This document shows, in pieces, positions 44,562-53,541 of a stretch of DNA of 64,000 bases. Below the pieces are notes generated by a model that was given only the letters and a program-made list of their open reading frames with translations, had not been told where the DNA came from and did no database searches. This DNA is from JAMXLO01 sp963799415. GTDB lineage: Bacteria; Pseudomonadota; Alphaproteobacteria; Acetobacterales; Acetobacteraceae. The position numbers and the translations under genes were made by a program. The stretch spans positions 1 through 64,000 of the forward strand of contig CAWCXI010000027.1 of assembly GCA_963799415.1 (NCBI GenBank), given 5' to 3'. Every line of letters begins with the position of its first letter. Within the stretch, counting starts at the first letter, position 1.

Positions 44562-45771
44562 GGGGGCCGTCCATACATGACAGGGGTGGTGTCAGCTGGT
44601 TTTTGGCGGGTGGGCGCGTGACGGCGGCTTCGTTTACCTCGACGCCCCAGCCGGGGCCTTTCGGGAGGATCAGTTCGCCGTTCTCGATCGCGGGTGCGTT
44701 GAGGAACAGCTCATCGCGCCAGGATACGCTGTCGATGTCGATCTCCATCACGCGGAAATTCGGCACCACGGCGCAGAAATGCGCGCTGATCGCCGAGCAG
44801 AGATGGCCGTAGTAGTTGTGCGGCGCGCAGTTCACTTCGTAGGCTTCGGCCATCGACGCGACCTTGATCGATTCGAGGAAACCGTTCCAGATCACGTCGA
44901 TGATCGCCACGTCGGTCGCGTAGGCATCGAAGAACGGACGGAATGCACGTCGCCCGCACACCGATTCCAAGGATGCGATCGGGCATGGCGCGGCACGGCG
45001 GATCAGCGCGAGCGACTGTGGGTCCCAGGTGTCGATCTCAAGCCATGTCATGTCAAACGGCGCGACCGCCTTGGCGATCTGGAGATAGCCTTCGGTCTTA
45101 AAGTGGTAGTTCACGTCGAGATGCAGACCCATCTCGGGACCGGCGCCGGCGCGGAATGCTCCGAGCAGATCGCGCACCGACTGTAGCGTCTTGCGGTCGA
45201 CGTTGAGCTCCGGCCAGCCGGGTGAGCGGCCGAAGCCGGGACCGAAGTTGGTGAGCTTCTCGCCATCGAACGGGAGGATGTTGGTCTTCAGTGCCTTGAA
45301 GCCGCGCTTCTTCACTTCGGCGCCAAGTGCCGCGATGTCGTCATAGGTGCGCAGCGGCTTCGCGCCGACCAGTTCGTGGTTGCGCACACGGTAGGAGCCG
45401 CAATGCGACCAGTACACCGGAATGCGCTCGCGCACCGGCCCGCCGAAAAGTTCGTAGACCGGCACTCCCAATGCTTTGCCCTTGATGTCTAGCAAGGCGT
45501 TCTCGATCGCGGCGATAGCGCGCGAATTCACGCCGCCGGGTGCCTGCACCTGACGCACCCACAGCATCGAGGCGATCTGCTGCACCGGGCGCGGGTCGAG
45601 TCCGATCAGTGGTTCGGCGAGGCCGCGGATCACGCCGGTCAGGCCGCGGCTGCCATCGGCCTCGGTATATTCCGACCAGCCGACCAGCCCGTCATCGGTG
45701 GTGAGCTTGAGGAACGAGAAGGTCCGCCAGCCGGCGTCGCAATGCAGGTCTTCGATCTTCGCGAGCTTCAT
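44557..45771 (-). CDS. Enolase-superfamily (mandelate racemase/sugar-acid dehydratase-like) enzyme
   Basis: 404 residues. ATG 45771 follows AAGGAGG. Enolase-barrel features: capping domain (LKLTTDDGLVGWSEYTEADG), acidic metal ligands in GLHLDVNYHF, TWLEIDTWDP and PIASLESVCG, and a C-terminal His (NCAPHNYYGHL). It is not a simple enolase. The C terminus ends in CMDGPR; the last four codons and stop are read from the end of the adjacent IS110-type element, so the native tail was cut. It shares orientation with an aldo/keto reductase, a GNAT protein and an MFS transporter, and is likely part of a sugar-acid pathway. Confidence 0.85.
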   Translation of the reverse strand: MKLAKIEDLHCDAGWRTFSFLKLTTDDGLVGWSEYTEADGSRGLTGVIRGLAEPLIGLDPRPVQQIASMLWVRQVQAPGGVNSRAIAAIENALLDIKGKALGVPVYELFGGPVRERIPVYWSHCGSYRVRNHELVGAKPLRTYDDIAALGAEVKKRGFKALKTNILPFDGEKLTNFGPGFGRSPGWPELNVDRKTLQSVRDLLGAFRAGAGPEMGLHLDVNYHFKTEGYLQIAKAVAPFDMTWLEIDTWDPQSLALIRRAAPCPIASLESVCGRRAFRPFFDAYATDVAIIDVIWNGFLESIKVASMAEAYEVNCAPHNYYGHLCSAISAHFCAVVPNFRVMEIDIDSVSWRDELFLNAPAIENGELILPKGPGWGVEVNEAAVTRPPAKNQLTPPLSCMDGPR

Positions 45772-45779
45772 GTCGTGGC

Positions 45780-46743
45780 CCTCCTTGGGCGCGGGGGCAG
45801 TGACCAGGCCGACGCCGCGCAGATGGCTGAACAGTTCCTTCGAGCCGGTCGCGGTCCGCCTGAGGCAGCGGCGGCCGCAGAATCGATTCGATGTTCGAGC
45901 GCAGATGTTCCTGGTCGCCGGTGCCGAACAGCACGACATCGACGCCGGGTTCATGGCGCACATAGCGATACGCCGCATCGGTCAGGCTGGTGGCACCGCC
46001 TGGATGGATGAGGAAGCCGAGAGGGTCAGGATCGTCGGCCAGCGACTGCGGCACCTTGCCCTCCGCTGCCAGATCCTGCATCGCCTCGGCCACGCGGTCG
46101 GCGCGGGCGAAGATGCTGCGCACCGCGAACATCAGCAGCGTGCCGACACGGTGCTTGCAGCGTCGCGGGGAACACCGCCTCGCGGGTGTTCTGGCTCATC
46201 AGGTGGAACGCGACCATCACGACGTCCCAGATGCTCGTCGGGGACGGCGCGCAGCAGCATCTGGTGTTCGAGATCGTTGGGCGAGGTCTCGGTGATGCCG
46301 AGGAAGCGGAACTTGCCCTTTTCCTTCTCCTTCAGCAGGGCCGGCGCGATCACGTCACGCACGTAGTCGTAGCCGGACGGCGGCACCGCGTGGAGCTGAA
46401 AGACGTCGATGCAGTCGATGCCGAGTTCGTGCAGCGAGTTGTCGAGGCTGGCGACGACACGTTCCGGCGTCCAGCGTTCGCCGCCGCGGATGACGGAGGA
46501 TTTGGTAGCGATCACGATGCGATCGCGCGGCACGGTCCTGATTGCCTTGCCGACCACACCCTCGGTGTCGTAGGGCGCGGCGGTGTCGAGCAAGTTGACG
46601 CCATGGTCGAGCGCGGCATGGATGATCGCGATTGCGCTGGCCTCGGTGCCGCCGGTGTTCAGCCCCAGCCGGCTGAAACCGCCGCAGCCTAGACCGGCGA
46701 CGCTGACCTTGAGTTCCGTCCTGCCAAGCGTGGTGTATTCCAT
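45780..46743 (-). pseudogene. Aldo/keto reductase, several frameshifts
   Basis: The (beta/alpha)8 NADPH-dependent reductase is recognisable: LGCGGFSRLGLNTGG, NLLDTAAPYDTEGVVGKAIR with catalytic Asp, Tyr, and the Lys of IVIATKSSVIRGG, then HAVPPSGYDY. The frame moves at about 46231 (to MVAFHLMSQNTREAVFPATL), at about 46150 (to FAVRSIFARADRVAEAMQDL), and again near 45850 (to KELFSHLRGVGLVTAPAPKE). No codon is lost besides; single-base errors are likely. It would sit in the same unit as the dehydratase. Confidence 0.8.
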
Positions 46744-46843
46744 GCACGTGCCTGCTCCTTGAAGGGGGGCAGGCTAGCGGGCTGGCGGCGGGACGCAACT
46801 CGAACCGGGTTATCCTCGTCTACGCGTGGCCGGCGCGCTTCGG

Positions 46844-47401
46844 TCAATCGCGAGAACGACGATCGTTGCCGCCTAGCCGGCCGCCGCCACGTCGCTCGCT
46901 GTCGCCACGCCGCTCGTTGAAGTAGGTTCGGTCCATCTGCCGTGCGCCGCACGTCTCGTACAGCTTGCGCGCCGCCGCGTTGGATGAATCGGTCGTCCAC
47001 TCCAGCGACGAAAAGCCTTCGGCGGCCCTCAATCGCTGCGCAGCCTTCACGAGCAAGCGTCCCACACCGCTCCGTCGCGCCGCCTGCGCCACATAGAGGT
47101 CGCGGATGTAGAGTGACAGGGTCAACTCGGCCGCGGGGAATGTGACATTCATGACCAGCGAGCCAACGACGGTATCGCCCGCCGCGGCGATGAGGACATG
47201 CGGATCGAATGTATTCACAGGTGGCTTGCAGGCCAGGGCCGCAGCCTTGATGGCCGCGGCATCCGACACCGGGCGTTTGTAGTGCGACTGCATTTCCGAG
47301 AAGTGGCTGGCGAGGCCCTGAACGTCGGCCTCGGTCGGGCGGCGGATGACTATGTCCAGGGCAGACGCCTGGTTCGGGGAACTCATTACATCCGACATCA
47401 T
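46844..47401 (-). CDS. GNAT-family acetyltransferase
   Basis: 185 residues. Acetyl-CoA-binding motif A is visible as SLYIRDLYVAQAARRSGVGR with the RRxGxG/A pattern, and the C-terminal motif B YETCGARQMDRTYFN. Ends in a Gly/Arg-rich disordered tail (ERRGGGRLGGNDRRSRD). Acceptor substrate unknown. ATG 47401; an internal ATG exists four codons later. Confidence 0.82.
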   Translation of the reverse strand: MMSDVMSSPNQASALDIVIRRPTEADVQGLASHFSEMQSHYKRPVSDAAAIKAAALACKPPVNTFDPHVLIAAAGDTVVGSLVMNVTFPAAELTLSLYIRDLYVAQAARRSGVGRLLVKAAQRLRAAEGFSSLEWTTDSSNAAARKLYETCGARQMDRTYFNERRGDSERRGGGRLGGNDRRSRD

Positions 47402-47486
47402 GATCCTCTGGCCGAGTATTGCGAGACGTCGGTCGTAGATCGGCCGGCCTTACACCGAGGTGTCGGTTTGGGCTTCAGGCGCATTC

Positions 47487-48884
47487 TCACGCCCTGGAGA
47501 TGGCCTCGAGCGCCAGTCCTGTGGTGCGCGGACCGAAGCCGCCGATGGAGATCACCACGATCAGCATCGCAAAGGCGATGAAGATGAACACCGCGTTCAC
47601 GCCGCCGAGGTTCAGCAGATAGGCCACGACCAGGCCGGACAGCGCCGCCGACAGCCGGCTCCAGGAATACACGAAGCCAACGGCGCGTGAGCGGATGCGC
47701 GTCGGGAACAGCTCCGACTGGTAGTTGTGGAAGCTGTACGACATCCAGTTGTTGCACAGCGTCACCAGCACGCCGAGCACGATCAGCATCGCGGCGTCAG
47801 TCGGCGTTGGCGAACAGCATGCCGAACACGCCGATGCCGATGGCGCCGCAGCACACCTGCCACTTCCGCTCCATCTTGTCGGCGATCAGCGTGCACAGCA
47901 GCGGCCCGACCGGATTGGCGATGGCGATGATGAACGAATACAGCAGGCTGGTGGTGATGGTGATGCCCTTGGCGATCAGCAATGTCGGCACCCAGGCGGC
48001 GAAGCCGTAGTAGCCGAAGGTCTGGAAGAAGTTGAACACCGACAGGATGATGGCGCGCCGGTCGTAGGGCGGCTGCCAGATCTCGGCGAAGCTGCCCTCG
48101 CCTTCGTCACTGCCGACGGCTGCGCCGGGCGGCGGCAGCGGCCACCGAGATCGGCGGCGACGCCGGCTTCGATCGCTGCGATGACCGCTCGGCCTCCGCG
48201 AGGCGCCCGTGGCGCGCCAGCCAGCGCGGCGATTCCGGCAGGCCGAGCCGGATGAACCAGATCACGATGGCGCCGGCCGAGCCGATCAGCACCACCCAGC
48301 GCCAGCCATCGAAGCCGAACGGCGACGTGCGGCACCAGCAGATAGGCGATGAACGCCATGATCGGCACGGCGAGGAACTGGAAGAACTGGTTGTAGGCGA
48401 AGGCGCGGCCGCGATGGGTCAGCGGCACCAGTTCGGCGACATAGGTGTCGATCGTCACCAGCTCGACGCCGATGCCGATGCCGGCGATGAAGCGCCAGAG
48501 GTCGACGCCGAAGCCGGAGGTCTGGAACGCCATGATCGCGGTGGTGATCGAGTACCAGACCAGCGAGAAGGTGAAGACGGTGCGCCGGCCGTACTGGTCG
48601 GCCACGTGGCCCAGGCAGATGGCGCCGACGAACAGCCCGGCGAACAGCGCGAACACGAAGGTGCCGATGCCGGCGACGCCGATGGGGCCGAGGACGTTGA
48701 AGACGCCGAGCGACTCTGGGGTGAAGTAGCCGGCCTTGTTCAGGCCCGGGGCGATATAGGCGGTCAGGAACAGGTCGTAGATCTCGAAGCAGCCGCCGAG
48801 CGAGATCAGCGTGACCAGGTACCAGATGTGCTTGGTCATCGGCAGCCGATCGAGCCGGGCTGCCAGTTCCGCCTGTGTCGCCAT
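47487..48884 (-). pseudogene. MFS transporter (metabolite:H+ symporter), several frameshifts
   Basis: ATG 48884 encodes the first half: IWYLVTLISLGGCFEIYDLF, VADQYGRRTVFTFSLVWYSI (family motif DQYGRR), and LWRFIAGIGIGVELVTIDTY. Frames then shift near 48320, 48110-48190 and 47800; the later pieces read LGLPESPRWLARHGRLAEAE, TFGYYGFAAWVPTLLIAKGI and YSFHNYQSELFPTRIRSRAV, to the end at 47487. All 12 helices can be found across the frames, so the gene is broken only by indels. Likely imports an acid for the dehydratase/reductase unit downstream. Confidence 0.8.
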
Positions 48885-49021
48885 TAAGCTTTCCTCCTCG
48901 TCACCGCGCGTCTGGCCGAATCGACCGCACGGCGAAACCCATGGGCGTGCGCGGGTCAGCCATGCGTCATGGGCAGCTCGATCTTGTGAAGTCCGGCCCA
49001 GCGGCGCCATCTAGGCGCGTC

Positions 49022-49588
49022 ATGCAGAACATCATGAACGCCGCCGCCGACCCGACCGGGTGGCACGGCACAACCATCCTGTGCGTCAGGCGGGATGGAC
49101 ACGTGACCATGGCCGGCGACGGCCAGGTCTCGATGGGTCAGACCATCGTCAAGGGCAACGCCCGCAAGGTGCGCCGTATCGGCACCGGCGGCGCGGTGCT
49201 GGCAGGCTTCGCCGGCGCCACCGCCGATGCGTTCACCCTTCTTGAACGGCTGGAAAGCAAGCTGGAGCGCTTTCCCAGCCAGCTCGAACGCGCCTGCGTC
49301 GAGCTGGCCAAGGACTGGCGCACCGACCGCTATCTGCGCCGGCTGGAGGCGATGATGGCGGTGGCCGACAAGGACCGCAGCTTCACCCTCACCGGCACCG
49401 GCGACGTGCTGGAGCCGGAGGACGGCGTGATCGCCATCGGCTCCGGCGGCAACTATGCGCTGTCCGCCGCGCGTGCGCTGATGTCGGTGGACGGCCTGTC
49501 CGCCGAGGAGATCGCCCGCCGCGCCATGAAGATCGCCGCCGAGATCTGCGTCTATACCAACAACAACGTCATCGTCGAGACTATCTAG
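49022..49588 (+). CDS. hslV: ATP-dependent protease proteolytic subunit HslV
   Basis: Peptidase of the HslVU (ClpQY) heat-shock protease. The N-terminal catalytic Thr is in DPTGWHGTTILCVRR, followed by GQVSMGQTIVKGNARKVRRI and the C-terminal VYTNNNVIVETI, all family-typical. ATG 49022; an alternative ATG 49034 is four codons later. 188 residues. It is followed one base later by hslU and certainly cotranscribed. Confidence 0.94.
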   Translation: MQNIMNAAADPTGWHGTTILCVRRDGHVTMAGDGQVSMGQTIVKGNARKVRRIGTGGAVLAGFAGATADAFTLLERLESKLERFPSQLERACVELAKDWRTDRYLRRLEAMMAVADKDRSFTLTGTGDVLEPEDGVIAIGSGGNYALSAARALMSVDGLSAEEIARRAMKIAAEICVYTNNNVIVETI

Positions 49589-49589
49589 A

Positions 49590-50916
49590 ATGGAAGTCCC
49601 CACCTACTCGCCGCGCGAGATCGTCTCTGAGCTGGACCGCTTCATCGTCGGCCAGAACGATGCCAAGCGCGCGGTGGCCATCGCGCTGCGCAACCGCTGG
49701 CGCCGGCAGCAGCTGCCCGAGGCGATGCGCGAGGAAGTCGTCCCCAAGAACATCCTGATGATCGGCCCCACCGGCTGCGGCAAGACCGAGATCGCCCGCC
49801 GGCTGGCCAAGCTCGCCCAGGCGCCGTTCCTGAAGGTCGAGGCGACCAAGTTCACCGAAGTCGGCTATGTCGGCCGCGACGTCGAGAGCATCGCGCGCGA
49901 CCTGGTCGAGGCCAGCATCAACATGCTGCGCGAGAGCTCGCGCAAGGACGTGCAGGCGCAGGCCGAGCTCGCCGCCGAGGAGCGCTGATCACCGCGCTGG
50001 TCGGCGACGGCGCCGCGGCGGACACGCGCGCAAGTTCCGCCGCATGCTGCGCAACGGCGAGTTCGAGCAGAAGGAGATCGAGGTCGAGGTGGCCCAATCC
50101 GGCGGCAGCCCGATCGGTCAGCTCGACATCCCCGGCATGCCGCCCGGCCAGGTGATCAACCTGGGCGAGATGATGAAGGGCATGTTCGGCAACCGGCCGA
50201 CCGACGCAGAAGCGCAAGCTGACCGTCGAGACGGCGCGGCGCATCCTGGAGGAGGAAGAAGCCGATCAGTTGCTCGACAACGACCGACTGACCAAGGATG
50301 CGGTGTCGCATGCCGAGAACAACGGCATCGTCTTCATCGACGAGATCGACAAGGTGGCGGCGCGCACCATGGAGGGCGGCTTCCGCGGCGGCGACGTGTC
50401 GCGCGAAGGCGTGCAGCGCGACCTGCTGCCGCTGATCGAGGGCACCACCGTGTCAGCACCAAGTACGGCCCGGTGAAGACCGACCACGTGCTGTTCATCG
50501 CCTCGGGCGCGTTCCATCTGGCGAAGCCGTCGGACCTGCTGCCGGAATTGCAGGGCCGTCTGCCGATCCGCGTGGAGCTGGCGGCGTCTGTCGCGCGACG
50601 ACCTGCGGCGCATCCTGACCGAGCCGGAGCACTCGCTGCTGAAGCAGTCGCGGCGCTGCTGGCGACCGAGAAGGTGACGCTGAGCTTCACCGACGATGCG
50701 GTGGACGCGCTGGCGGAGCTGGCGGCCGACATCAACGATCGGGTCGAGAACATCGGCGCGCGGCGGCTGCACACGGTGCTGGAGCGGCTGCTGGAGGAGA
50801 TCAGCTTCACCGCCACCGACAAGGCGGGCGAGACGATCACGGTGGATGCCGCCTATGTGAACGAGCGCGTGGCGCCGCTGGCGCAGAAGGGCGATCTGAG
50901 CCGGTTCATTCTGTAG
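49590..50916 (+). pseudogene. hslU: HslU ATPase, about six frameshifts (probable sequence errors)
   Basis: AAA+ unfoldase partner of HslV. All conserved blocks are present but in alternating frames: IGPTGCGKTEIARRLAKLAQ and ATKFTEVGYVGRDVES in frame one; LITALVGDG in the next; RKFRRMLRNGEFEQKEIEVE in another; IVFIDEIDKVAARTMEGGFR (Walker B), STKYGPVKTDHVLFIASGAF, GRLPIRVELAA, DDLRRILTEPEH and NIGARRLHTVLERLLEEISF onward. Breaks lie near 49983, 50029, 50207, 50453, 50587 and 50648, and at most of them one C (CGCTGATC to CGCCTGATC; ACGCGCGC to ACGCGCCGC; TGTCAGC to TGTCCAGC) restores reading. A conserved essential-type gene with intact residues between breaks points to base-calling errors. Confidence 0.85.
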
Positions 50917-51111
50917 AGTGTGCGGGGCCCTTACGGACCACGTCCGTGCCAGCATCAAGACGTGGATACCGGGCCTTCGCCCGGCACGACCCGGGGAGGC
51001 TCGCATCACGAGCATGTCAGGATCGGATCGGAGGCAGGTACGGCTATAGGCTGACCTGCCGCCTGATCCGTCCGGGCAAAACGGTCCCGTCAACATCAGA
51101 GGGGAGCGGCC

Positions 51112-51900
51112 ATGACAACGCAGTCGCCGAGCGCGAAGGCCGTCGTCAGGTCGTCGCTTGTACAGAGGCTGGCGCGGTTCGTCAGTCTGTCGTCCGCCGA
51201 GACCGAGGTGCTGGAGGATCTCCAGTCGACCACCCGTGTGGTTCGGCACAACCGGGAGATCATCACTCAGGGACGCCGATACGGTGGGCTGCTGGTGACG
51301 ATCGAGGGTATTTCGGTCCGTTATAGGATACTCCGCGATGGCCGGCGTCAGGTGCTGGACATTGCGCTGCCAGGGGACCTCATCGGCTTTCCGGCGTGTT
51401 TCTTCGACAGCGCGCCGTACTCGATCAGCGCTCTCACCGATACGGTGCTGGCCTGCATCCCGTTGCCAGTACTCGGCAGTCTGTTCAAAACGCAACCGCG
51501 GTTGGCGGCTGCGATCTTCTGGTCATTCGCCTCCGAGGCAGCGATATACATCGAGCACCTGACGGATGTCGGCCGGCGTTCGGCACTCGAGCGCGTTGCC
51601 CACTTCCTGCTCGAATTGCTGGTGCGATTTCAGAGCATCGGTCGCGGCGACGAATGTTCATTCCCGATGCCGCTGACCCAGGAACTGCTGGCCGACGCAC
51701 TGGGGCTGAGCGTGCCGCATGTGAACCGCACGCTGCGGCAATTGCGCGACGACGACCTGGTGCGCATCGACGCCCACCGGGTGATTGTGAAGGACGTCGA
51801 GGCACTGTCGGCGCTGGCCGACTTCGACCGATCGTATCTCGGCCGATTTCGACCGGTCGAACTGTTCGACGCGGCCGGTGGGCCGGCCGCGCTACAATAG
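51112..51900 (+). CDS. Crp/Fnr-family transcriptional regulator
   Basis: 262 residues: an N-terminal cyclic-nucleotide-binding-like domain (IEGISVRYRILRDGRRQVLD, LPGDLIGFPACF), a long dimer helix, and a C-terminal winged HTH with MPLTQELLADALGLSVPHVN and RTLRQLRDDDLVRIDAHRV. The Cys cluster of true Fnr is absent, so oxygen sensing by iron-sulfur is not expected. It converges on an MFS gene 3 bases away whose upstream region carries an FNR-like box (53464-53477). Confidence 0.9.
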   Translation: MTTQSPSAKAVVRSSLVQRLARFVSLSSAETEVLEDLQSTTRVVRHNREIITQGRRYGGLLVTIEGISVRYRILRDGRRQVLDIALPGDLIGFPACFFDSAPYSISALTDTVLACIPLPVLGSLFKTQPRLAAAIFWSFASEAAIYIEHLTDVGRRSALERVAHFLLELLVRFQSIGRGDECSFPMPLTQELLADALGLSVPHVNRTLRQLRDDDLVRIDAHRVIVKDVEALSALADFDRSYLGRFRPVELFDAAGGPAALQ

Positions 51901-51903
51901 GTG

Positions 51904-53319
51904 TCAGGCCAGTTCGGGTATCTTCTCGGTGAAGGTCTCAAGGTTGCCGAGCGTTTCCCGGCCGAACATCAGAGGGATGCAGGCACCGACCGCCACCACA
52001 CCGACCATGGAGCCGAAGAAGATCCCCGGTGAGCCGGTATGCGATGCCATCAGGTACGGCGCGATCACCCCGGCAAAGACGCGCCCGAATGACTCGCCGA
52101 AGAAATGCCCGCGTCCTCGCAGCGCGGTGGGAAATTGCTCCGACAGATACATGCGCACCGCAGGAAACGCAGAGAGCACGGTGAAGCCGGTGATCAGCGT
52201 TCCCACTTCGAAGACGATCGTCGAGCCGGAGCCCATCTGGTGCGCCGTCATCATCATGATCAGGCCGGGGATCGCCAGCACGAACGAACCGGTGATCGTC
52301 CAGCGCCGGCCGACGATCTCCATCATGTAGCCGTTGAAGAGCTTGCCTGGGATGCTCGCGGCGAACACCAGTGAGCTCAGGCCAAAGCTCACCGCGACGG
52401 CGGCACCCTGATCGACCAATGCCTTCGGCAACAGGATCGCGATCAGGTAGTACGCGGTGCCGGCGGCGATGCCGCACAATATGCCGACAGTTGTCCAGCG
52501 GATCTGGCCGGGCGCGAACAGCTTCCAGAACGAAGGCAGCACGTCAGGCTGGAGCTCAGGGCGTGACCCAAGCTCGGCCACCGTCATTGGTGCAACGCGG
52601 TTGCCGCATCGCCGGATCACCAGGTTGACGGTGTCGACCGCATCCTGAACCCGGCCGCGCCGCAGCAACCAGCGTGGGCTCTCGGGGATCAGGAAGTAAA
52701 TCAGCACCGGTGCGATGAACAATGTGACGCCACCAGGCAATCCAACCAGACGGAAACCGTTCGGATGATGAGCGAGTATGAAGCCGACGAACGGCAGCAG
52801 CGTGAAGGCGCTGGCGAGCATGACCTCATAGATCGCGGCATAGGTGCGCCGGTGTTGCGCCGGCATCAGCTCGGCCGCGATTGGAAACGGCGCCGAGATC
52901 GTGAACCCGAGCCCGATGCCGGTGATCAGGCGCAGCACCAGCAGTTGCGTGAAATCCTGCGCCACAAGGATCAGCAGCGTGCACAGCGTGGTGATGACGA
53001 CGCCGACCTGCATCACGGCCACCCGGCTGATGCGATCCGACATGGCAGCGGCCGCGAAGCCACCGAGGACGACGACGAAGGTCGGCCACACGGCGAGGGC
53101 GCGGATCTGGTCGGGGTCCAGGTTCAGCGGCTGTTTGGCCAGCACCAGCAGAGAGCCGCTGAGTGCGAGGTCGTAGCCCTCGATGAAGCCGACGAACCCC
53201 AGCACGACGATAAGCACGACGTGGTAGGGGCTGAACGGGATGCTATCGAGTTTGCGTCCCAGGAGATGGCTGGCCGGTACAGCCGACCACACCATGGCAG
53301 GTGCTGCTGACATGGGCAT
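51904..53319 (-). CDS. MFS transporter, aromatic-acid/H+ symporter-like
   Basis: 471 residues with 12 predicted helices. Family signature GFVGFIEGYDLALSGSLLVL, conserved loop AAMSDRISRVAVMQVGVVI (motif A variant), central loop IPESPRWLLRRGRVQDAVDT, and GLSSLVFAASIPGKLFNGYM. Substrate could be an aromatic or other organic acid. ATG 53319; its upstream region (53320-53541) holds the FNR-type palindrome. Confidence 0.88.
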   Translation of the reverse strand: MPMSAAPAMVWSAVPASHLLGRKLDSIPFSPYHVVLIVVLGFVGFIEGYDLALSGSLLVLAKQPLNLDPDQIRALAVWPTFVVVLGGFAAAAMSDRISRVAVMQVGVVITTLCTLLILVAQDFTQLLVLRLITGIGLGFTISAPFPIAAELMPAQHRRTYAAIYEVMLASAFTLLPFVGFILAHHPNGFRLVGLPGGVTLFIAPVLIYFLIPESPRWLLRRGRVQDAVDTVNLVIRRCGNRVAPMTVAELGSRPELQPDVLPSFWKLFAPGQIRWTTVGILCGIAAGTAYYLIAILLPKALVDQGAAVAVSFGLSSLVFAASIPGKLFNGYMMEIVGRRWTITGSFVLAIPGLIMMMTAHQMGSGSTIVFEVGTLITGFTVLSAFPAVRMYLSEQFPTALRGRGHFFGESFGRVFAGVIAPYLMASHTGSPGIFFGSMVGVVAVGACIPLMFGRETLGNLETFTEKIPELA

Positions 53320-53463
53320 TCACTCCCTGTGCGACTGGCCAGTCATGCGTCTGCACAACGCGACGCATCCGCGCGGGCTTGGCTTGCCAGTCCGGTGTAG
53401 GTTCCCGCTTGTCGGGGGCGGAGCTTATGCGTCGTGGGTTGGCCGCGTCTTTGATGCAGCTGA

Positions 53464-53477
53464 TTGATCTAGATTAA
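53464..53477. promoter_or_regulatory. FNR/Crp-type operator-like palindrome
   Basis: TTGATCTAGATTAA matches the FNR consensus TTGAT-N4-ATCAA with one mismatch. It lies about 145 bases upstream of the MFS gene (minus strand) and near the convergent Crp/Fnr gene, so that protein is the obvious candidate to bind it. Confidence 0.5.
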
Positions 53478-53541
53478 TGTTCCAGGTCATAGAGGCAGTC
53501 CGCGGCAGGGAACGAGCCCGGCGAGTGGCCCCCCGTTGTCG

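Larger units (their letters stand above)
43247..44573 (+). mobile_element. IS110-family (IS1111-type) element, about 1.33 kb
   Basis: A perfect 12-bp inverted repeat TGGACGGCCCCC (43247-43258) and GGGGGCCGTCCA (44562-44573) brackets a transposase gene with a long non-coding 3' region. IS1111-type elements have subterminal inverted repeats and place a guide (bridge or seek) RNA after the transposase; those terms are from the literature on IS110 elements. Exact tips are a few bases uncertain. Confidence 0.7.
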
